Positions 1 to 9,982 of a stretch of 22,116 nucleotides of DNA are shown piece after piece. Position numbers and translations under genes: made by a program. The stretch is from CANHCC01 sp040381555 (GTDB taxonomy: Bacteria; Bacteroidota; Bacteroidia; J057; RFSG01). The stretch spans positions 1 through 22,116 of the forward strand of contig JBEIHC010000042.1 in the NCBI GenBank assembly GCA_040381555.1, in the 5' to 3' direction. Each line of letters starts with the position of its first letter. Positions within the stretch are counted from its first letter, which is position 1. The notes under the pieces are model-generated. The model did not search any database, was not told where the DNA came from, and saw only the letters and a list, made by a program, of their open reading frames with translations.

Positions 1-3000
1 CCCCGTTAACGAAAACCTCAACTGTATCCCAAAATTGGTAAAGGATGTCGGAAAGGAATTCGCAACCGCAGGTCGATTGATGGTATGGTCCACAAATGCA
101 CGGATATTCAATCGCTTGCTCACGGTATAATCTACGGAAGGGGCAATACTAATCGTTGTATTTCCATTGGTAACAGGTGCAGGCCCAATAAAATCAAGGG
201 TTCTATTCCGGGTTTTTGTGTTTCGTACGGAAACCCTCATTTGTGCATTCAAAGCATTCTTTAAGTTAATATCCTTGCCAAAAATCCGAATCGTTTGATT
301 CAACTTGTCCTTTCTCCATCCTAAATTAAAAGAGAAATCTTTAGACTTTGATTCCGTCAATTGTTTGTTCCCAATATTAAATGCCAGATTTCTGTCCCGA
401 TTGAAATCCATGCCCGTGGTTAAGCCATTCTTCCAGGTTGCATTGGCCCCAATAAAGGGAGAAAATTGCTCGGAAATAGATACGGTATTTATTTGGTTAA
501 TCGGTCGGAAATTAAACATCTCCCGAATATTCCCAGATGCATCCTGAACTGGATCTAATCTCTGCACTCTGGGAGAATCTTGAGAAACAATATTTCGCGT
601 AAAACTCGCCACGCTATAGGTACAGCGATAGGCATGACTAATGGTAAAACTTTTGAACAATTCTTTCAAGCCAGGAATCTTCGTCAGTCCATCATATTTT
701 GCACTCCAATTAGGCAAAGGAATATTTGGCATGGGGTTCGTTGATACCAGATTCACATTCGATATACCATAAGCAGATAAAAATGCAGGTAGCAATACAT
801 CCTGTGAAGATCGATCATACCCACTTTGATATCCATCTGACAACTCAAATTTTTGGAATTCAGAGTTATACCCATCCTCTCCATTTGCCAAGCGTTTGGA
901 GATGACTTTTCGATTATCTGAAAATTGATCAAAAAATGCAGAAACACTATCCACCTTTCCAAAATGAGAGGGAAGAGCAATATACGAAATGCTATAAGCC
1001 CCGGTAATATTCTCACTGGAATTAACATACTGTCCTAATGCAGTATTATAATTATAAACCGAAGATTGATTTAAGGAACTCGTTCGATTTGCAGTAAGAT
1101 CCACTTTTAAATCTCGAATTAAAACAAATCCTGTTTTAGCCGTTATATTTTGTGTTTTCGTTTGTCCATAAAAATTCGCCATTGCAGGATCTCTAGAAAT
1201 CCATCCTTTATTTCCTGCCTGATTCCGAATATCTTTTTGGCTTCCTAAAATAAATGGAATTCCGGGAGGAATGTCTTTGGGAAATCCCCCACCAAAAGAA
1301 TCGGGCGGTGTATACCCAAAGTCTAATCCGAAATTATCTGTTTGAGGCATATATCCCGGTAATATGGTTGTTCGATTATCCTGAATATTTAAATCAAGGG
1401 TTTTCATACTGAGTACTACCCTCAGTATTTCCCGACCGATTGCCTTGGGCAATCTAAATGCATCTCGGACAGTATCCATAGTAACAGATACGGCTTTCGG
1501 TGGGTCTAATGCCTTTTGAATTTTCGGGAATTTTTTATACAAATTCGCTAAATTTATACTCGGGTTGGCCGTCATAGTACGGGAATTACCGATAATATTT
1601 CCTAAAGATTGATTTTGTAATTGAGCGGTTTCCCACTTAAAGCCGGCGGTATAGGTTAACTGAGTGGTAATAAAATTCAATGCCTTAATTTTATCGAATG
1701 GCATTTTATAAGCCAAATTAATATTTTGATTAAAGCTGATATTTCGACCAAAATTAACGGTTCTGAAATGGCTCTTAGAGGGGTCTTTCCCCCAGGAAAA
1801 TAAATTATCTTTAATAGAATCTTTTTTGATTTGCGTATCTGCCGGGCCATAAGGCTCATCTACCCGGGCTATGTTGGCAGCGGTATAGGTTAGTCCGAGA
1901 CTCTTTGTTAAATCCCAACGCATGTTGTAATTTCGATTAATCACGAAATTATTCAGATAATTCGGGGCAATGGGGGCGGCGTTAGCGGTCGACCGGAATA
2001 ATCGCTCCTCCAATTGCCGAATTCCATTTACTTGAACTCCGACCGTTTTGGGCAATAAACTAAAATTAAATTCCCGAATTAAATTGGACTTAGCATCTTC
2101 CCGTTTGGACTTAAAAGGCATGATAGATTTACTTCGGAAGGAATAATTATAGTCGATCCCTGCATTCCATGTTTTATTCATCTGGTGCTGCAATAAGTGA
2201 CTTCGTTGGTACTGCTCATTATAACCGTAAGTAAAGGCGAAGTTTTCAACTTGATAAAATCGTGTTTTACGATTCTGATTCATCCTTTGCTTGCGCACAT
2301 TGTTGAATGAATAGGCACGGGTTTGCATATACTCTTGATTGGCTTTATGAATAGAGTCCCGTTTGATTGGATCGGATATGGTTTCTAATGCCTCATTAAA
2401 TAAAATATCCGGATCGAGTGGACTAAATTGATAATCTTTAAAGCTCTCACTATAGGCTAAATAAATAGGTATTTGAAGGCCCCAGTTTTTTGGAGTAAAT
2501 TTCCCAGCTTCAAAAGTTCCCTGAGCACCATAGGAGGTAATAAAGAATCTATTTCTATCATTAATTTTGGATTCCAAACTCCCGAAACCCGGAGTCATTC
2601 GGGCACCATTGAGGGTGATATTGGCAAAATCAGCGAGTTTCATATTCAGACGAGCATTGGCCGCCCATCCATTTTCCTGATAAAAATCTGTTACCCGCAA
2701 TTCATTAATCCATACCTCCCCACAAATAGGCCCTTGCCCATCTTTTGGATTCCGAATTCCCACCATTACTTCTTTGACATTATTTAATTGTGGGTTACCA
2801 ATTACAGATACTCGATGGCCTTTTTCTGTTACAACAGAATATTTATCATTAAGGGTTAAATTGCCGGAATTTAATTCGCTATTTCTAAAGGTTTTAAGTT
2901 TGGTTAATTCTTCCAGTAAAATATCGAAAGTGTTTTCTTCTGGCCACACAGCATACCGATCTGGATGTTCGGAATCTCCTGTAGGGGAATACACTCCGGG

Positions 3001-6000
3001 CAAAGTGGGTTTTAGAGGAATTTCATACTCATAATAATTTTGAGTGTAGTCGGATCCAATGCGCATAAAGCAACGCAGGTCTCCGGTATTCTGAATATTG
3101 CTCACATTCGGAGGGGCAGCCCCTTCGGCATGAACAAACATTTTTAAATTTTTATATGCCCTAAAATCAAAAGCCACATGCTTGAATACTGCTCTACCCT
3201 CTCCATCTGGAAGATTGCAAGTTCTCAATACCAAAGCTTGCTCATTCAACAAGGTATTTCCGGTCGGATCACCAGGATTATTTTGCCTGACAATTCCCGG
3301 AGGAATCACATAATTGACGGGGCTCTTTCCAGCATTCTCCTCAATATTTACTGTAGCAGATTCAAAGAATGCCGGATCATTGGAAGGATCTGAAATCACT
3401 ACCTCTCCATCATCTCCCACATTTCCTCTAAAGGAACGCCATTGGGTTGCCACCATTTGAAATTTCGCAAATCGCAAGATAACTTCTTCCGAAAATCCAG
3501 TCATATACATCCGGATATAATCTATGGATTTAAAATTCTGAATGCCATTTACGGCACGGCCCGAAACCAATGGCACCCGGAATTGATACCAGGTAATGGT
3601 GTCTAATTTATCATTGGCTAATTTAACTTCCGATTGAATTCGATCAACAACATAATTTCTTCCAACGGTTAAATCATTGGGATTAATGCGAACCTTATAT
3701 TCATAATACTCCTCTGTCATGTTGAGTGTATTGCTTCGATTGATGTCCTCATTATCGGGAAATTGATAATTAGAAGGAACACCTTGAGAATTATTTCCAC
3801 TGGGAATTGGAGAGTTATTTTCAAATCCATTATAATCGCGATATCTCGCAGTAATAGAAGAGTCTAAAGGATAATCGGCAAAGAATTTAAAATTATCCGA
3901 AGAAGGGTCATTACTGATTTTTTCCATTACAGATGGGCTCCCTCCCGTAATCAAATTCATAGACTCTACGAAGTCTGCATGGAAGTCTACGCTTTTTTCT
4001 TCATCATCGCGAATACCATCTAAACCCACATCTTGAAACTTCCTAGCTTGAGGGTCATTGTCAAATGCATTATTAGGCGGAATAAATGAAGGGGCACGAC
4101 CCCAAGCTGTCTTAGTGGTATTAGAACCCGAGCCATCCGGAGGCAAACCGTTTTCAAAATTCCGCTGACCATCCGGAATAATATCCTCACTAATTTTTCC
4201 TAAGTTTAATACCAGCTGACCATTGGTGATGGCTGAAGGCTGATATTTAAAGGGATCCATAATCCAGAATTCCATGAATTCCACATTGGTGGCTTCAAAG
4301 TCTGTGTTACCTGTAGTTTGGCGTTGTAAGCCTGCCCAATTTTGATCGGGGCGAATAAATTTACCTGTGGTGGGATCTATTTCTGCCGGGTCTGCATTAT
4401 AATTATAGGGCCCTCGTTCTGCGGGCATATAGTGCAAAATAAAATCCATCAATAAATTACTTCCTGCTGTCGTGGTCAGGTTGGGAAATACCTCCCTTGG
4501 TGTAACCTGACGCATGTAATGATTGGATAAAAACTCCTGTCGCTTGGTTTCAGAAAAATAATCCTTGGGGGTATTATAAAAAGAAGGGTCTACTCGGTAC
4601 CAGGCTAATTTCGCACGGGTATAATTAGCCGAACGCTCATCTGAGGTGACAGGTTTGTATAAATCCGATCCAGTAGGAAATGCTGCTAAGGTCCATTGAA
4701 ATGGACTGGAATAATCTTGTATGGATTTGGTGCTTTCAAAATCATCTAAATAAGAAATGCCTTTTTCTTTAGCTGTTTTCACCTGACGGGGAAGGCCCGG
4801 AATTAATTGAGCAAATTCCCCACTAAAATTCAAGGTGGATTTTTCGCGAGTGCTGAGTAAGGGTAATTTATCTACTAAGTCTGTGAGAAATTTTGATTCT
4901 GCCTGCCAGGCAATATCCGCACCCCAAATAGTATTCGATACGGGTTCGTCGCCTAAAATAATTTTCTGCGTCAAAGGCCTTTCGTTTAAGTGCATGATGG
5001 TGGCACCTAAGGCAAGATTTTTCGTGAGGTTAATATCAAAGCGTGAGCCGACCATGGTCTTAGGTTGCATCACAAACATATTCTGAGTTTCAAAAGTGAT
5101 TTTAATATCCTGCCCAGAACTGGAAACACCCGGATTAATTATACTTACCCGACCGGTTTGATAATTAACGGTAAAATCTACACCCTCCGTCAACTGAGCA
5201 CCACCGGCAGATACTCTTACTGAGTTGGGCGCTAAATTCACAGAGTTCAAACTGATATCCGTACCCACAGCAGATTGATAAGTTCCTTTCATGTAATAAC
5301 GATTTACCTGAGGAGAAAAAGCAATCGCATCTGCGCGGGTTTTGCTATACAAAGAAGAAAATACATATTGACTGATATCTCTCGGATTATTTTCCAACTT
5401 TGATTTCAAGTGTGAGCCAAAGGGTTCCAATACCGGGAAAATAATCATCCCCTTTTCTGCATCAATGGTTTTCTTGTCCAAAAAGTCAAACATATTATCC
5501 GGACCTAATTCCGCATTATTTCTTAATCTATCCAGATTCGTTACCTGGATAAGCGGGATGTTTCGTACGGCTCCTGTAGGTAAATAATTAATGTCTCCTG
5601 CTCCTCCGGTTGATTGAAAAAATAAATCCAAACGGAAATTCTCGGGTTTCAGATTATATCCATTAATGTTATAAATATTCTTCATCATCAAATCCCAGGC
5701 AGGATATTGTTTGCCTTGATCATCTACCGGATTTACGCTGGATCGTTTCAGCATTTTAAGAAACAATACATTGGGGTCTTGAGTGTCTCCGGGTACATCC
5801 TGAGAAAATTCTCCTACCTTATAAACCTTATTAGAAGGGTCACCAATTACGGTGTATTCATAAGCCACAAATAATACTTCATTATTCTGTAATCGAGAAT
5901 TCAAGGAAATATATCCTAATTCCCGATTCACCCGATAATCTGTATTTTCCGCCAACATTTTCATGTTGTCTGTTACTTCAAAATCCTGGCCCATCCGCAC

Positions 6001-7314
6001 ATTGTAGGAATTCTGAGCAATAATTGGATCTCGATAAATTTGATCATTTCGATTTCGGGGGGTTCTTCCTGCTGGAGGATTTTTTAATTTATCATAGAGT
6101 CTGTTCGCTGCATTATCTGGATATAAGCTTCCGGGAGCTACTTCTGCAGCTATGGCATTATAGACTTTTCCGTTTTGAGCAGGATCATTTTCTCCTAAAT
6201 CCACAAAACCGGCTGCGTTTCGAAGATTGGTCGTGGTCATACCTGTATTGGTTGCCCAAACCTGAATATTGTTAATTCGAATCTTGGGTCGAAGCATGGG
6301 GAGATTCGACAAAGCATCTTCATACTGAGAACGAAAATAATGGGAAAGGAAAAAGTGACGCCATTCATCATAGTCATCAATCTTCTTTTCAAACTGGGTT
6401 TGTGCTGCTCCGCCTTTTACGGTTATGGTATTTTGTTTTCCCCTTTGCTGAGATGCAATGGTGGTAACCAATACTGGCCCAAACTTTAAGGCCATTTTAA
6501 TCCCGAATAAATTTTGGGCTCCGGTAATTAAAGAGCCTCTTAAAGGTAAGCTTACATTTCCTGCTTCCAGATGTTGTATAATCTCGTCTTCTGTTCCGCT
6601 ATATTGAATTTTAAACTGATTCTCAAAATCAAAATTGGCTTGGGTATTCCAATTGACTTTGAGCTGTAGCTTTTCTCCAATTTTTCCCACCACATTAAAT
6701 TGGATTTGTTGATCAAATACAAACTGGAAATTCCTTTGCTGCTGAAGAGTCAGACTAGGATTTCGGTTACGATTAATTCTTCCGCCAAAAGTAAGCAGTG
6801 CGGTACCATTGGGAATTATCTGAATATTGCCACTTCCAAAAATGTCCTTAAACATGCTACTGTTGACATTGATGGGAGGGGTCTTAGAATCCAGGATTTC
6901 ACCAGAGGGCGTCAAGGCTAATTGCTGCATCTGCTCTTCATCCTGTTTTTTCGACATGTATTTATTGAACTGATCTGCCGTCATGTAGGTGGGCGGTCGT
7001 ATCAGTTCGTCTCCCACTTTTTCATAAATATAAAAGCCCTTGCCGTCCTCGGTCATTTTATACTCCGTTGAAATATTACTGCCACCTGGAAGGAATAAGG
7101 GAGATTGATATCCTGTGGCTTCCATTCCTCCAGGATTATCGTCAAAAGGATAGCGTAGTTTGGAAGTATCTCCCTCTGTTGCTTGTACTCCTACGGGAGC
7201 GGCTTGTGTGTAAGAAAAAGGATCTGATTGAGCTGCAATAGAATCCAATGGAGCCGGCGTAAATAACGCTGGCGACAACCAATAAAATAATATGGCAACT
7301 GTGCTAAATGACAA
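1..7314 (-). CDS. sprA: SprA/Sov, type IX secretion outer-membrane translocon (3' end just off window)
   Basis: SprA forms the giant outer-membrane beta-barrel through which T9SS cargo (gliding adhesins, enzymes) leaves the periplasm. One frame stays open on the minus strand for 2438 codons, close to the roughly 2400 residues usual for the family. Seen: a hydrophobic signal-like N-terminus (AILFYWLSPALF, then a small-residue stretch SIAA), then SprA-type repeats rich in Asn, Tyr and aromatic beta-strand patterns. Recognisable segments are VVGKIGEKLQLKVNWNTQ, YLDDFESTKS, VEFMEFWIMDPF and GEVWINELRVTDF. The last visible residues, NFGIQLRFSLTG, look like the final barrel strand, so the stop is probably only a few codons beyond base 1. 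There is no ATG start: the first codon after an in-frame TAG (7317-7315) is TTG at 7314, and the next in-frame Met lies about 50 codons in. The gene follows yqgE after a 158-base gap and probably has its own promoter. Family call is very secure; the exact start is not. Confidence 0.95.
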   Translation of the reverse strand, partial: MSFSTVAILFYWLSPALFTPAPLDSIAAQSDPFSYTQAAPVGVQATEGDTSKLRYPFDDNPGGMEATGYQSPLFLPGGSNISTEYKMTEDGKGFYIYEKVGDELIRPPTYMTADQFNKYMSKKQDEEQMQQLALTPSGEILDSKTPPINVNSSMFKDIFGSGNIQIIPNGTALLTFGGRINRNRNPSLTLQQQRNFQFVFDQQIQFNVVGKIGEKLQLKVNWNTQANFDFENQFKIQYSGTEDEIIQHLEAGNVSLPLRGSLITGAQNLFGIKMALKFGPVLVTTIASQQRGKQNTITVKGGAAQTQFEKKIDDYDEWRHFFLSHYFRSQYEDALSNLPMLRPKIRINNIQVWATNTGMTTTNLRNAAGFVDLGENDPAQNGKVYNAIAAEVAPGSLYPDNAANRLYDKLKNPPAGRTPRNRNDQIYRDPIIAQNSYNVRMGQDFEVTDNMKMLAENTDYRVNRELGYISLNSRLQNNEVLFVAYEYTVIGDPSNKVYKVGEFSQDVPGDTQDPNVLFLKMLKRSSVNPVDDQGKQYPAWDLMMKNIYNINGYNLKPENFRLDLFFQSTGGAGDINYLPTGAVRNIPLIQVTNLDRLRNNAELGPDNMFDFLDKKTIDAEKGMIIFPVLEPFGSHLKSKLENNPRDISQYVFSSLYSKTRADAIAFSPQVNRYYMKGTYQSAVGTDISLNSVNLAPNSVRVSAGGAQLTEGVDFTVNYQTGRVSIINPGVSSSGQDIKITFETQNMFVMQPKTMVGSRFDINLTKNLALGATIMHLNERPLTQKIILGDEPVSNTIWGADIAWQAESKFLTDLVDKLPLLSTREKSTLNFSGEFAQLIPGLPRQVKTAKEKGISYLDDFESTKSIQDYSSPFQWTLAAFPTGSDLYKPVTSDERSANYTRAKLAWYRVDPSFYNTPKDYFSETKRQEFLSNHYMRQVTPREVFPNLTTTAGSNLLMDFILHYMPAERGPYNYNADPAEIDPTTGKFIRPDQNWAGLQRQTTGNTDFEATNVEFMEFWIMDPFKYQPSAITNGQLVLNLGKISEDIIPDGQRNFENGLPPDGSGSNTTKTAWGRAPSFIPPNNAFDNDPQARKFQDVGLDGIRDDEEKSVDFHADFVESMNLITGGSPSVMEKISNDPSSDNFKFFADYPLDSSITARYRDYNGFENNSPIPSGNNSQGVPSNYQFPDNEDINRSNTLNMTEEYYEYKVRINPNDLTVGRNYVVDRIQSEVKLANDKLDTITWYQFRVPLVSGRAVNGIQNFKSIDYIRMYMTGFSEEVILRFAKFQMVATQWRSFRGNVGDDGEVVISDPSNDPAFFESATVNIEENAGKSPVNYVIPPGIVRQNNPGDPTGNTLLNEQALVLRTCNLPDGEGRAVFKHVAFDFRAYKNLKMFVHAEGAAPPNVSNIQNTGDLRCFMRIGSDYTQNYYEYEIPLKPTLPGVYSPTGDSEHPDRYAVWPEENTFDILLEELTKLKTFRNSELNSGNLTLNDKYSVVTEKGHRVSVIGNPQLNNVKEVMVGIRNPKDGQGPICGEVWINELRVTDFYQENGWAANARLNMKLADFANITLNGARMTPGFGSLESKINDRNRFFITSYGAQGTFEAGKFTPKNWGLQIPIYLAYSESFKDYQFSPLDPDILFNEALETISDPIKRDSIHKANQEYMQTRAYSFNNVRKQRMNQNRKTRFYQVENFAFTYGYNEQYQRSHLLQHQMNKTWNAGIDYNYSFRSKSIMPFKSKREDAKSNLIREFNFSLLPKTVGVQVNGIRQLEERLFRSTANAAPIAPNYLNNFVINRNYNMRWDLTKSLGLTYTAANIARVDEPYGPADTQIKKDSIKDNLFSWGKDPSKSHFRTVNFGRNISFNQNINLAYKMPFDKIKALNFITTQLTYTAGFKWETAQLQNQSLGNIIGNSRTMTANPSINLANLYKKFPKIQKALDPPKAVSVTMDTVRDAFRLPKAIGREILRVVLSMKTLDLNIQDNRTTILPGYMPQTDNFGLDFGYTPPDSFGGGFPKDIPPGIPFILGSQKDIRNQAGNKGWISRDPAMANFYGQTKTQNITAKTGFVLIRDLKVDLTANRTSSLNQSSVYNYNTALGQYVNSSENITGAYSISYIALPSHFGKVDSVSAFFDQFSDNRKVISKRLANGEDGYNSEFQKFELSDGYQSGYDRSSQDVLLPAFLSAYGISNVNLVSTNPMPNIPLPNWSAKYDGLTKIPGLKELFKSFTISHAYRCTYSVASFTRNIVSQDSPRVQRLDPVQDASGNIREMFNFRPINQINTVSISEQFSPFIGANATWKNGLTTGMDFNRDRNLAFNIGNKQLTESKSKDFSFNLGWRKDKLNQTIRIFGKDINLKNALNAQMRVSVRNTKTRNRTLDFIGPAPVTNGNTTISIAPSVDYTVSKRLNIRAFVDHTINRPAVANSFPTSFTNFGIQLRFSLTG

Positions 7315-7437
7315 CTACTGACAGAAACGAATTCTTAGATAAATGCTTGTTACTCTACGCGTAGAAAATCAAACGATAGGCTTCTGTAATAAAAATGGTA
7401 GTTGTTTAAGTTGAGGGACATCCCTTTCAACAATGCA

Positions 7438-7445
7438 CAAAGGTA
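7438..7445 (-). promoter_or_regulatory. Candidate Bacteroidota -7 promoter element upstream of sprA
   Basis: The minus strand reads TACCTTTG here, an exact match to the TAnnTTTG -7 consensus of the Bacteroidota housekeeping sigma factor. It lies in the yqgE-sprA gap, roughly 120 bases before the sprA TTG codon, which would give a leader of about 115 nt. No clear TTG -33 element is visible 17-23 bases upstream, so the assignment is tentative. Confidence 0.35.
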
Positions 7446-7472
7446 ATAAAAATCGTTGATTTCTGAAAAATA

Positions 7473-8024
7473 TCAGTTTAAAGAGGGATTTTCAGGGTTA
7501 TTGGCCATGATGGCATAGTCGCCTCCCATGCTTCTGAGGATGATTCTCCACATTGATTTGGGATCCATCTCCAATACTTTGGGATAAAACTCAGGGCCCT
7601 TCACCCAAACTTTTTCCTTAAATTCTCCTTCCAACTGACCCTCGGACCATCCACTGTATCCGACAAAAAATCGTATCTCCGATGAATGTAAGTTCCGAGC
7701 TTCGGCCTTTTCTATTATTTGCTCAAATGAGCCTCCCCAACTAAACAATTCAGAAACCGATTGACCTCCCTCTATCTGGTTCCCATATTGATGCACAAAA
7801 TGCAGGGTGTTATTTTCAACCGGACCACCCCAAAAAACCGGAAATTCCCCCATAGGGAAATCATGGATAATTTCCCCCATTCTTTGAGAAATTGGCCTGT
7901 TGAGTACAAAACCCGCAGCTCCAGATTCTGTATGCTCTAAGACCCATATAACCGTCCGATTGAAGTTGGGATCATCCAAAATGGGCGTGGCTAATAGGAG
8001 GTGATTGGTGTAGTCTTCTTTCAA
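7473..8024 (-). CDS. yqgE: YqgE/AlgH family protein (DUF179)
   Basis: This 183-residue protein has the size and motif order of the YqgE/AlgH family: an opening HLLLATPILDDPNFNRTVI (about 8-26), a HTESGAAGFVLNRP block (31-44) and FWGGPVE (64-70). A VGYSGWSEGQLEGEF block follows in the C-terminal half. Members are small cytosolic alpha/beta proteins of uncertain biochemical role; AlgH was first named as an alginate regulator in Pseudomonas, but a general molecular function is not settled. No signal peptide or membrane segment is present. The ATG lies 21 bases after the stop of the upstream dehydratase gene, so the two are probably co-transcribed. sprA follows 158 bases downstream. The family assignment is secure, the function is not. 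Confidence 0.93.
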   Translation of the reverse strand: MKEDYTNHLLLATPILDDPNFNRTVIWVLEHTESGAAGFVLNRPISQRMGEIIHDFPMGEFPVFWGGPVENNTLHFVHQYGNQIEGGQSVSELFSWGGSFEQIIEKAEARNLHSSEIRFFVGYSGWSEGQLEGEFKEKVWVKGPEFYPKVLEMDPKSMWRIILRSMGGDYAIMANNPENPSLN

Positions 8025-8045
8025 AATGATTTTTCCCTCTTCAAT

Positions 8046-9239
8046 TTATAGTTTGTTATCCAATGAGGAAATGCCTTTGTGGGCTTGATATTCAGGAACC
8101 CAATCTTGCATTTTCTGAATAAGTACTTGTACCCCATCCTCTGGTGCTTGATTCAGCCATTCCCTAATTGTGCCTAGAATCTCGTTCAATTCTATTGAGG
8201 TAAACGATGTTGGGGGGCTAATATATTTCAACCCATTAATAGAACTATTATTTACAGATTCTTCTTCCCCCCAGAATATTTCCTCTTCTTTTTCACCCGG
8301 AGTGTCATTTTTAGTCCATAATACCGGCCAAGGATCTGATTTTTTTCTGGAAAATGAATAAGCCAAGGCCTCGCGCTCTTGGGTAAAGTATTGGGGCGTC
8401 AGATGATTGGCTTTCATAAACTTCAACAATAACTCACTTAACAGAATTTGATCCTGCTCAGGATGAAACGGGGGAACAAAAATGCCCGCCTCTGGAGCAA
8501 AGCCAGCCATTAAACAGAATCTGGCACTCTCTGCACGGGTAAGAATAAATCTTTTTACGGATTCAGGGCAAGCAAAAACCTGAGCCTGTAAGTATCTTTG
8601 CCAAAAAGATTCTGTCAAACTACCTGCGGAAAACAACACATTCGCAAAGCGGGCAGAGCTTCGTGGTTTTTCTGAAGGAATAGAAAACAATATCTTTTCC
8701 ATCAATCGCTTAGAGGCTCCCATCAGATTCGCCGGTGAAGCTGCCTTATCTGTAGAAACAGAAAATATCTGGCTGCTCGTACATTGTTGAAAAAGTGTTG
8801 CATGGGCCAACACATTCACTTCTAGCATAGCCAAAGCAGACCATACATCTCGCTCGGCCCGTACATGTTTTTTTGCAGCAAAACTAAATACGAAATCAAA
8901 CGGAGACTGATGACTTAACCAATCCTCCATTAGGTTGCTACCCAAACATAAGGAAAGGGTAATAAGCTCTGGTATTTCTTCTGGAAAAAATCGATTTCGT
9001 ACCTCCCGAACCAAATGCGCCAAAGCATTTTCGTCCGGATCTGTTACTACTATTTGAGCTGGCTTAAAAGGTATTATGGCCAAAATAAATGCACTACCAA
9101 TACTGCCTGCCCCTCCGGGAACTAGAATCCTTTTTCCTTGGACCTGCTCACGAATTCCTGCTTCAGCCCATACTTGTTCCTTCCAAAAAGAAGCTTGTCT
9201 GCCTGTAAGAATATCTGAAAGGTTTTCGGGTGTAAGCAT
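8046..9239 (-). CDS. FlaA1/CapD-like nucleotide-sugar 4,6-dehydratase/epimerase (short, soluble form)
   Basis: An extended SDR enzyme of 397 residues, expected to act in the cytosol on a UDP- or dNDP-sugar for surface polysaccharide synthesis. Seen: Rossmann glycine motif GGAGSIGS (42-49), an acidic residue after beta-2 (VVTDPDE, 65-70), AAKKHVRAE (121-129), STDKAASPANLMGASKR (162-178) and RFANVLFSAGS (197-207). In the last active-site block Met173 and Lys177 sit where classical SDR enzymes have the Tyr-x-x-x-Lys pair; this Met substitution is typical of FlaA1/PglF-type 4,6-dehydratases. There are no N-terminal membrane helices, unlike CapD/WbpM. After about residue 270 comes an acidic tail with WPVLWTKNDTPGEKEEE, resembling a subgroup of Bacteroidota 'polysaccharide biosynthesis' proteins. 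Upstream is upp (92-base gap), downstream yqgE (21 bases). Family is well supported; substrate and product are not known. Confidence 0.82.
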   Translation of the reverse strand: MLTPENLSDILTGRQASFWKEQVWAEAGIREQVQGKRILVPGGAGSIGSAFILAIIPFKPAQIVVTDPDENALAHLVREVRNRFFPEEIPELITLSLCLGSNLMEDWLSHQSPFDFVFSFAAKKHVRAERDVWSALAMLEVNVLAHATLFQQCTSSQIFSVSTDKAASPANLMGASKRLMEKILFSIPSEKPRSSARFANVLFSAGSLTESFWQRYLQAQVFACPESVKRFILTRAESARFCLMAGFAPEAGIFVPPFHPEQDQILLSELLLKFMKANHLTPQYFTQEREALAYSFSRKKSDPWPVLWTKNDTPGEKEEEIFWGEEESVNNSSINGLKYISPPTSFTSIELNEILGTIREWLNQAPEDGVQVLIQKMQDWVPEYQAHKGISSLDNKL

Positions 9240-9331
9240 GTTTCGTTCTTGCTAGAGAGTAAAAAAGCAATTGAGGAGAGGGGATATCGGTTGCTTAATT
9301 CCTATTTGATTTTACTTTCTTTATTGATTTA

Positions 9332-9982
9332 TCACTTTGACCCATACGCTAAATCCCCAGCATCTCCTAAACCTGGAACGATATAAGACTTTGCTGTTAA
9401 TTCTTTGTCTACATCCCCAATGAAAATTTTTGCATTGGGCATATGTAAACGCAAATATTGCAGCCCTTCTTCCGAGCCGATAACCCCACCGACAAAAACT
9501 TCCCTCGGGGTACCAAGATTCAGTAAAGATTGATAGCTAAGATAAAGACTTCTGCCTGTAGCAATCATTGGATCAATTAAAATGAGTGTTCTCCCTTCAA
9601 TTTCGGGACAGGCCATATATTCTACTTTAATAACAAACTCATTTTCAGAAGTATGTTGACGATAGGCAGAAATAAATCCATTGTCTGCATGATCAAAAAT
9701 TCTTAAGAAGCCTTCGTGTAAAGGTAATCCTGCACGCAGTATCCCAACCAAAACAGGCTGCTCTTTCAAAACAGGTACCTCTACCGTTCCCAATGGAGTG
9801 GTCACAGATTTTGTTTCATAAGGCAAATGCTTACTGATTTCATAGGCCAATAACTCTCCCGCTCTTTCTAGATTGAATCTAAATCGCATTCGATCTGTCT
9901 GAATGTCAATATCTCTTAACTCCGACATGATTTGCGAAAAAATTGAATTACTTCTGCCAAGAATTGTTAGAACTTTTTCCAT
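9332..9982 (-). CDS. upp: Uracil phosphoribosyltransferase
   Basis: Catalyses uracil + PRPP to UMP + diphosphate, the pyrimidine salvage step in the cytosol. The 216-residue length fits the family. Key sites are visible: ILRAGLPLHEGF (81-92), the PRPP-binding loop LILIDPMIATGRSL (133-146) and the uracil-binding C-terminal block YIVPGLGDAGDLAYG (200-214). The ATG at 9982 lies inside the end of the upstream FemAB-like gene (16-base overlap), so translation is probably coupled. Its neighbours on both sides are envelope-carbohydrate genes, so its place here is one of operon history rather than shared pathway. Identification is very secure. Confidence 0.97.
   Translation of the reverse strand: MEKVLTILGRSNSIFSQIMSELRDIDIQTDRMRFRFNLERAGELLAYEISKHLPYETKSVTTPLGTVEVPVLKEQPVLVGILRAGLPLHEGFLRIFDHADNGFISAYRQHTSENEFVIKVEYMACPEIEGRTLILIDPMIATGRSLYLSYQSLLNLGTPREVFVGGVIGSEEGLQYLRLHMPNAKIFIGDVDKELTAKSYIVPGLGDAGDLAYGSK

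Noticed and set aside
305..6921. Several plus-strand open frames of 70-105 codons opposite sprA
   Set aside because: They lie antisense to a continuous SprA frame, resemble no family, and have the composition expected of complementary shadow frames.
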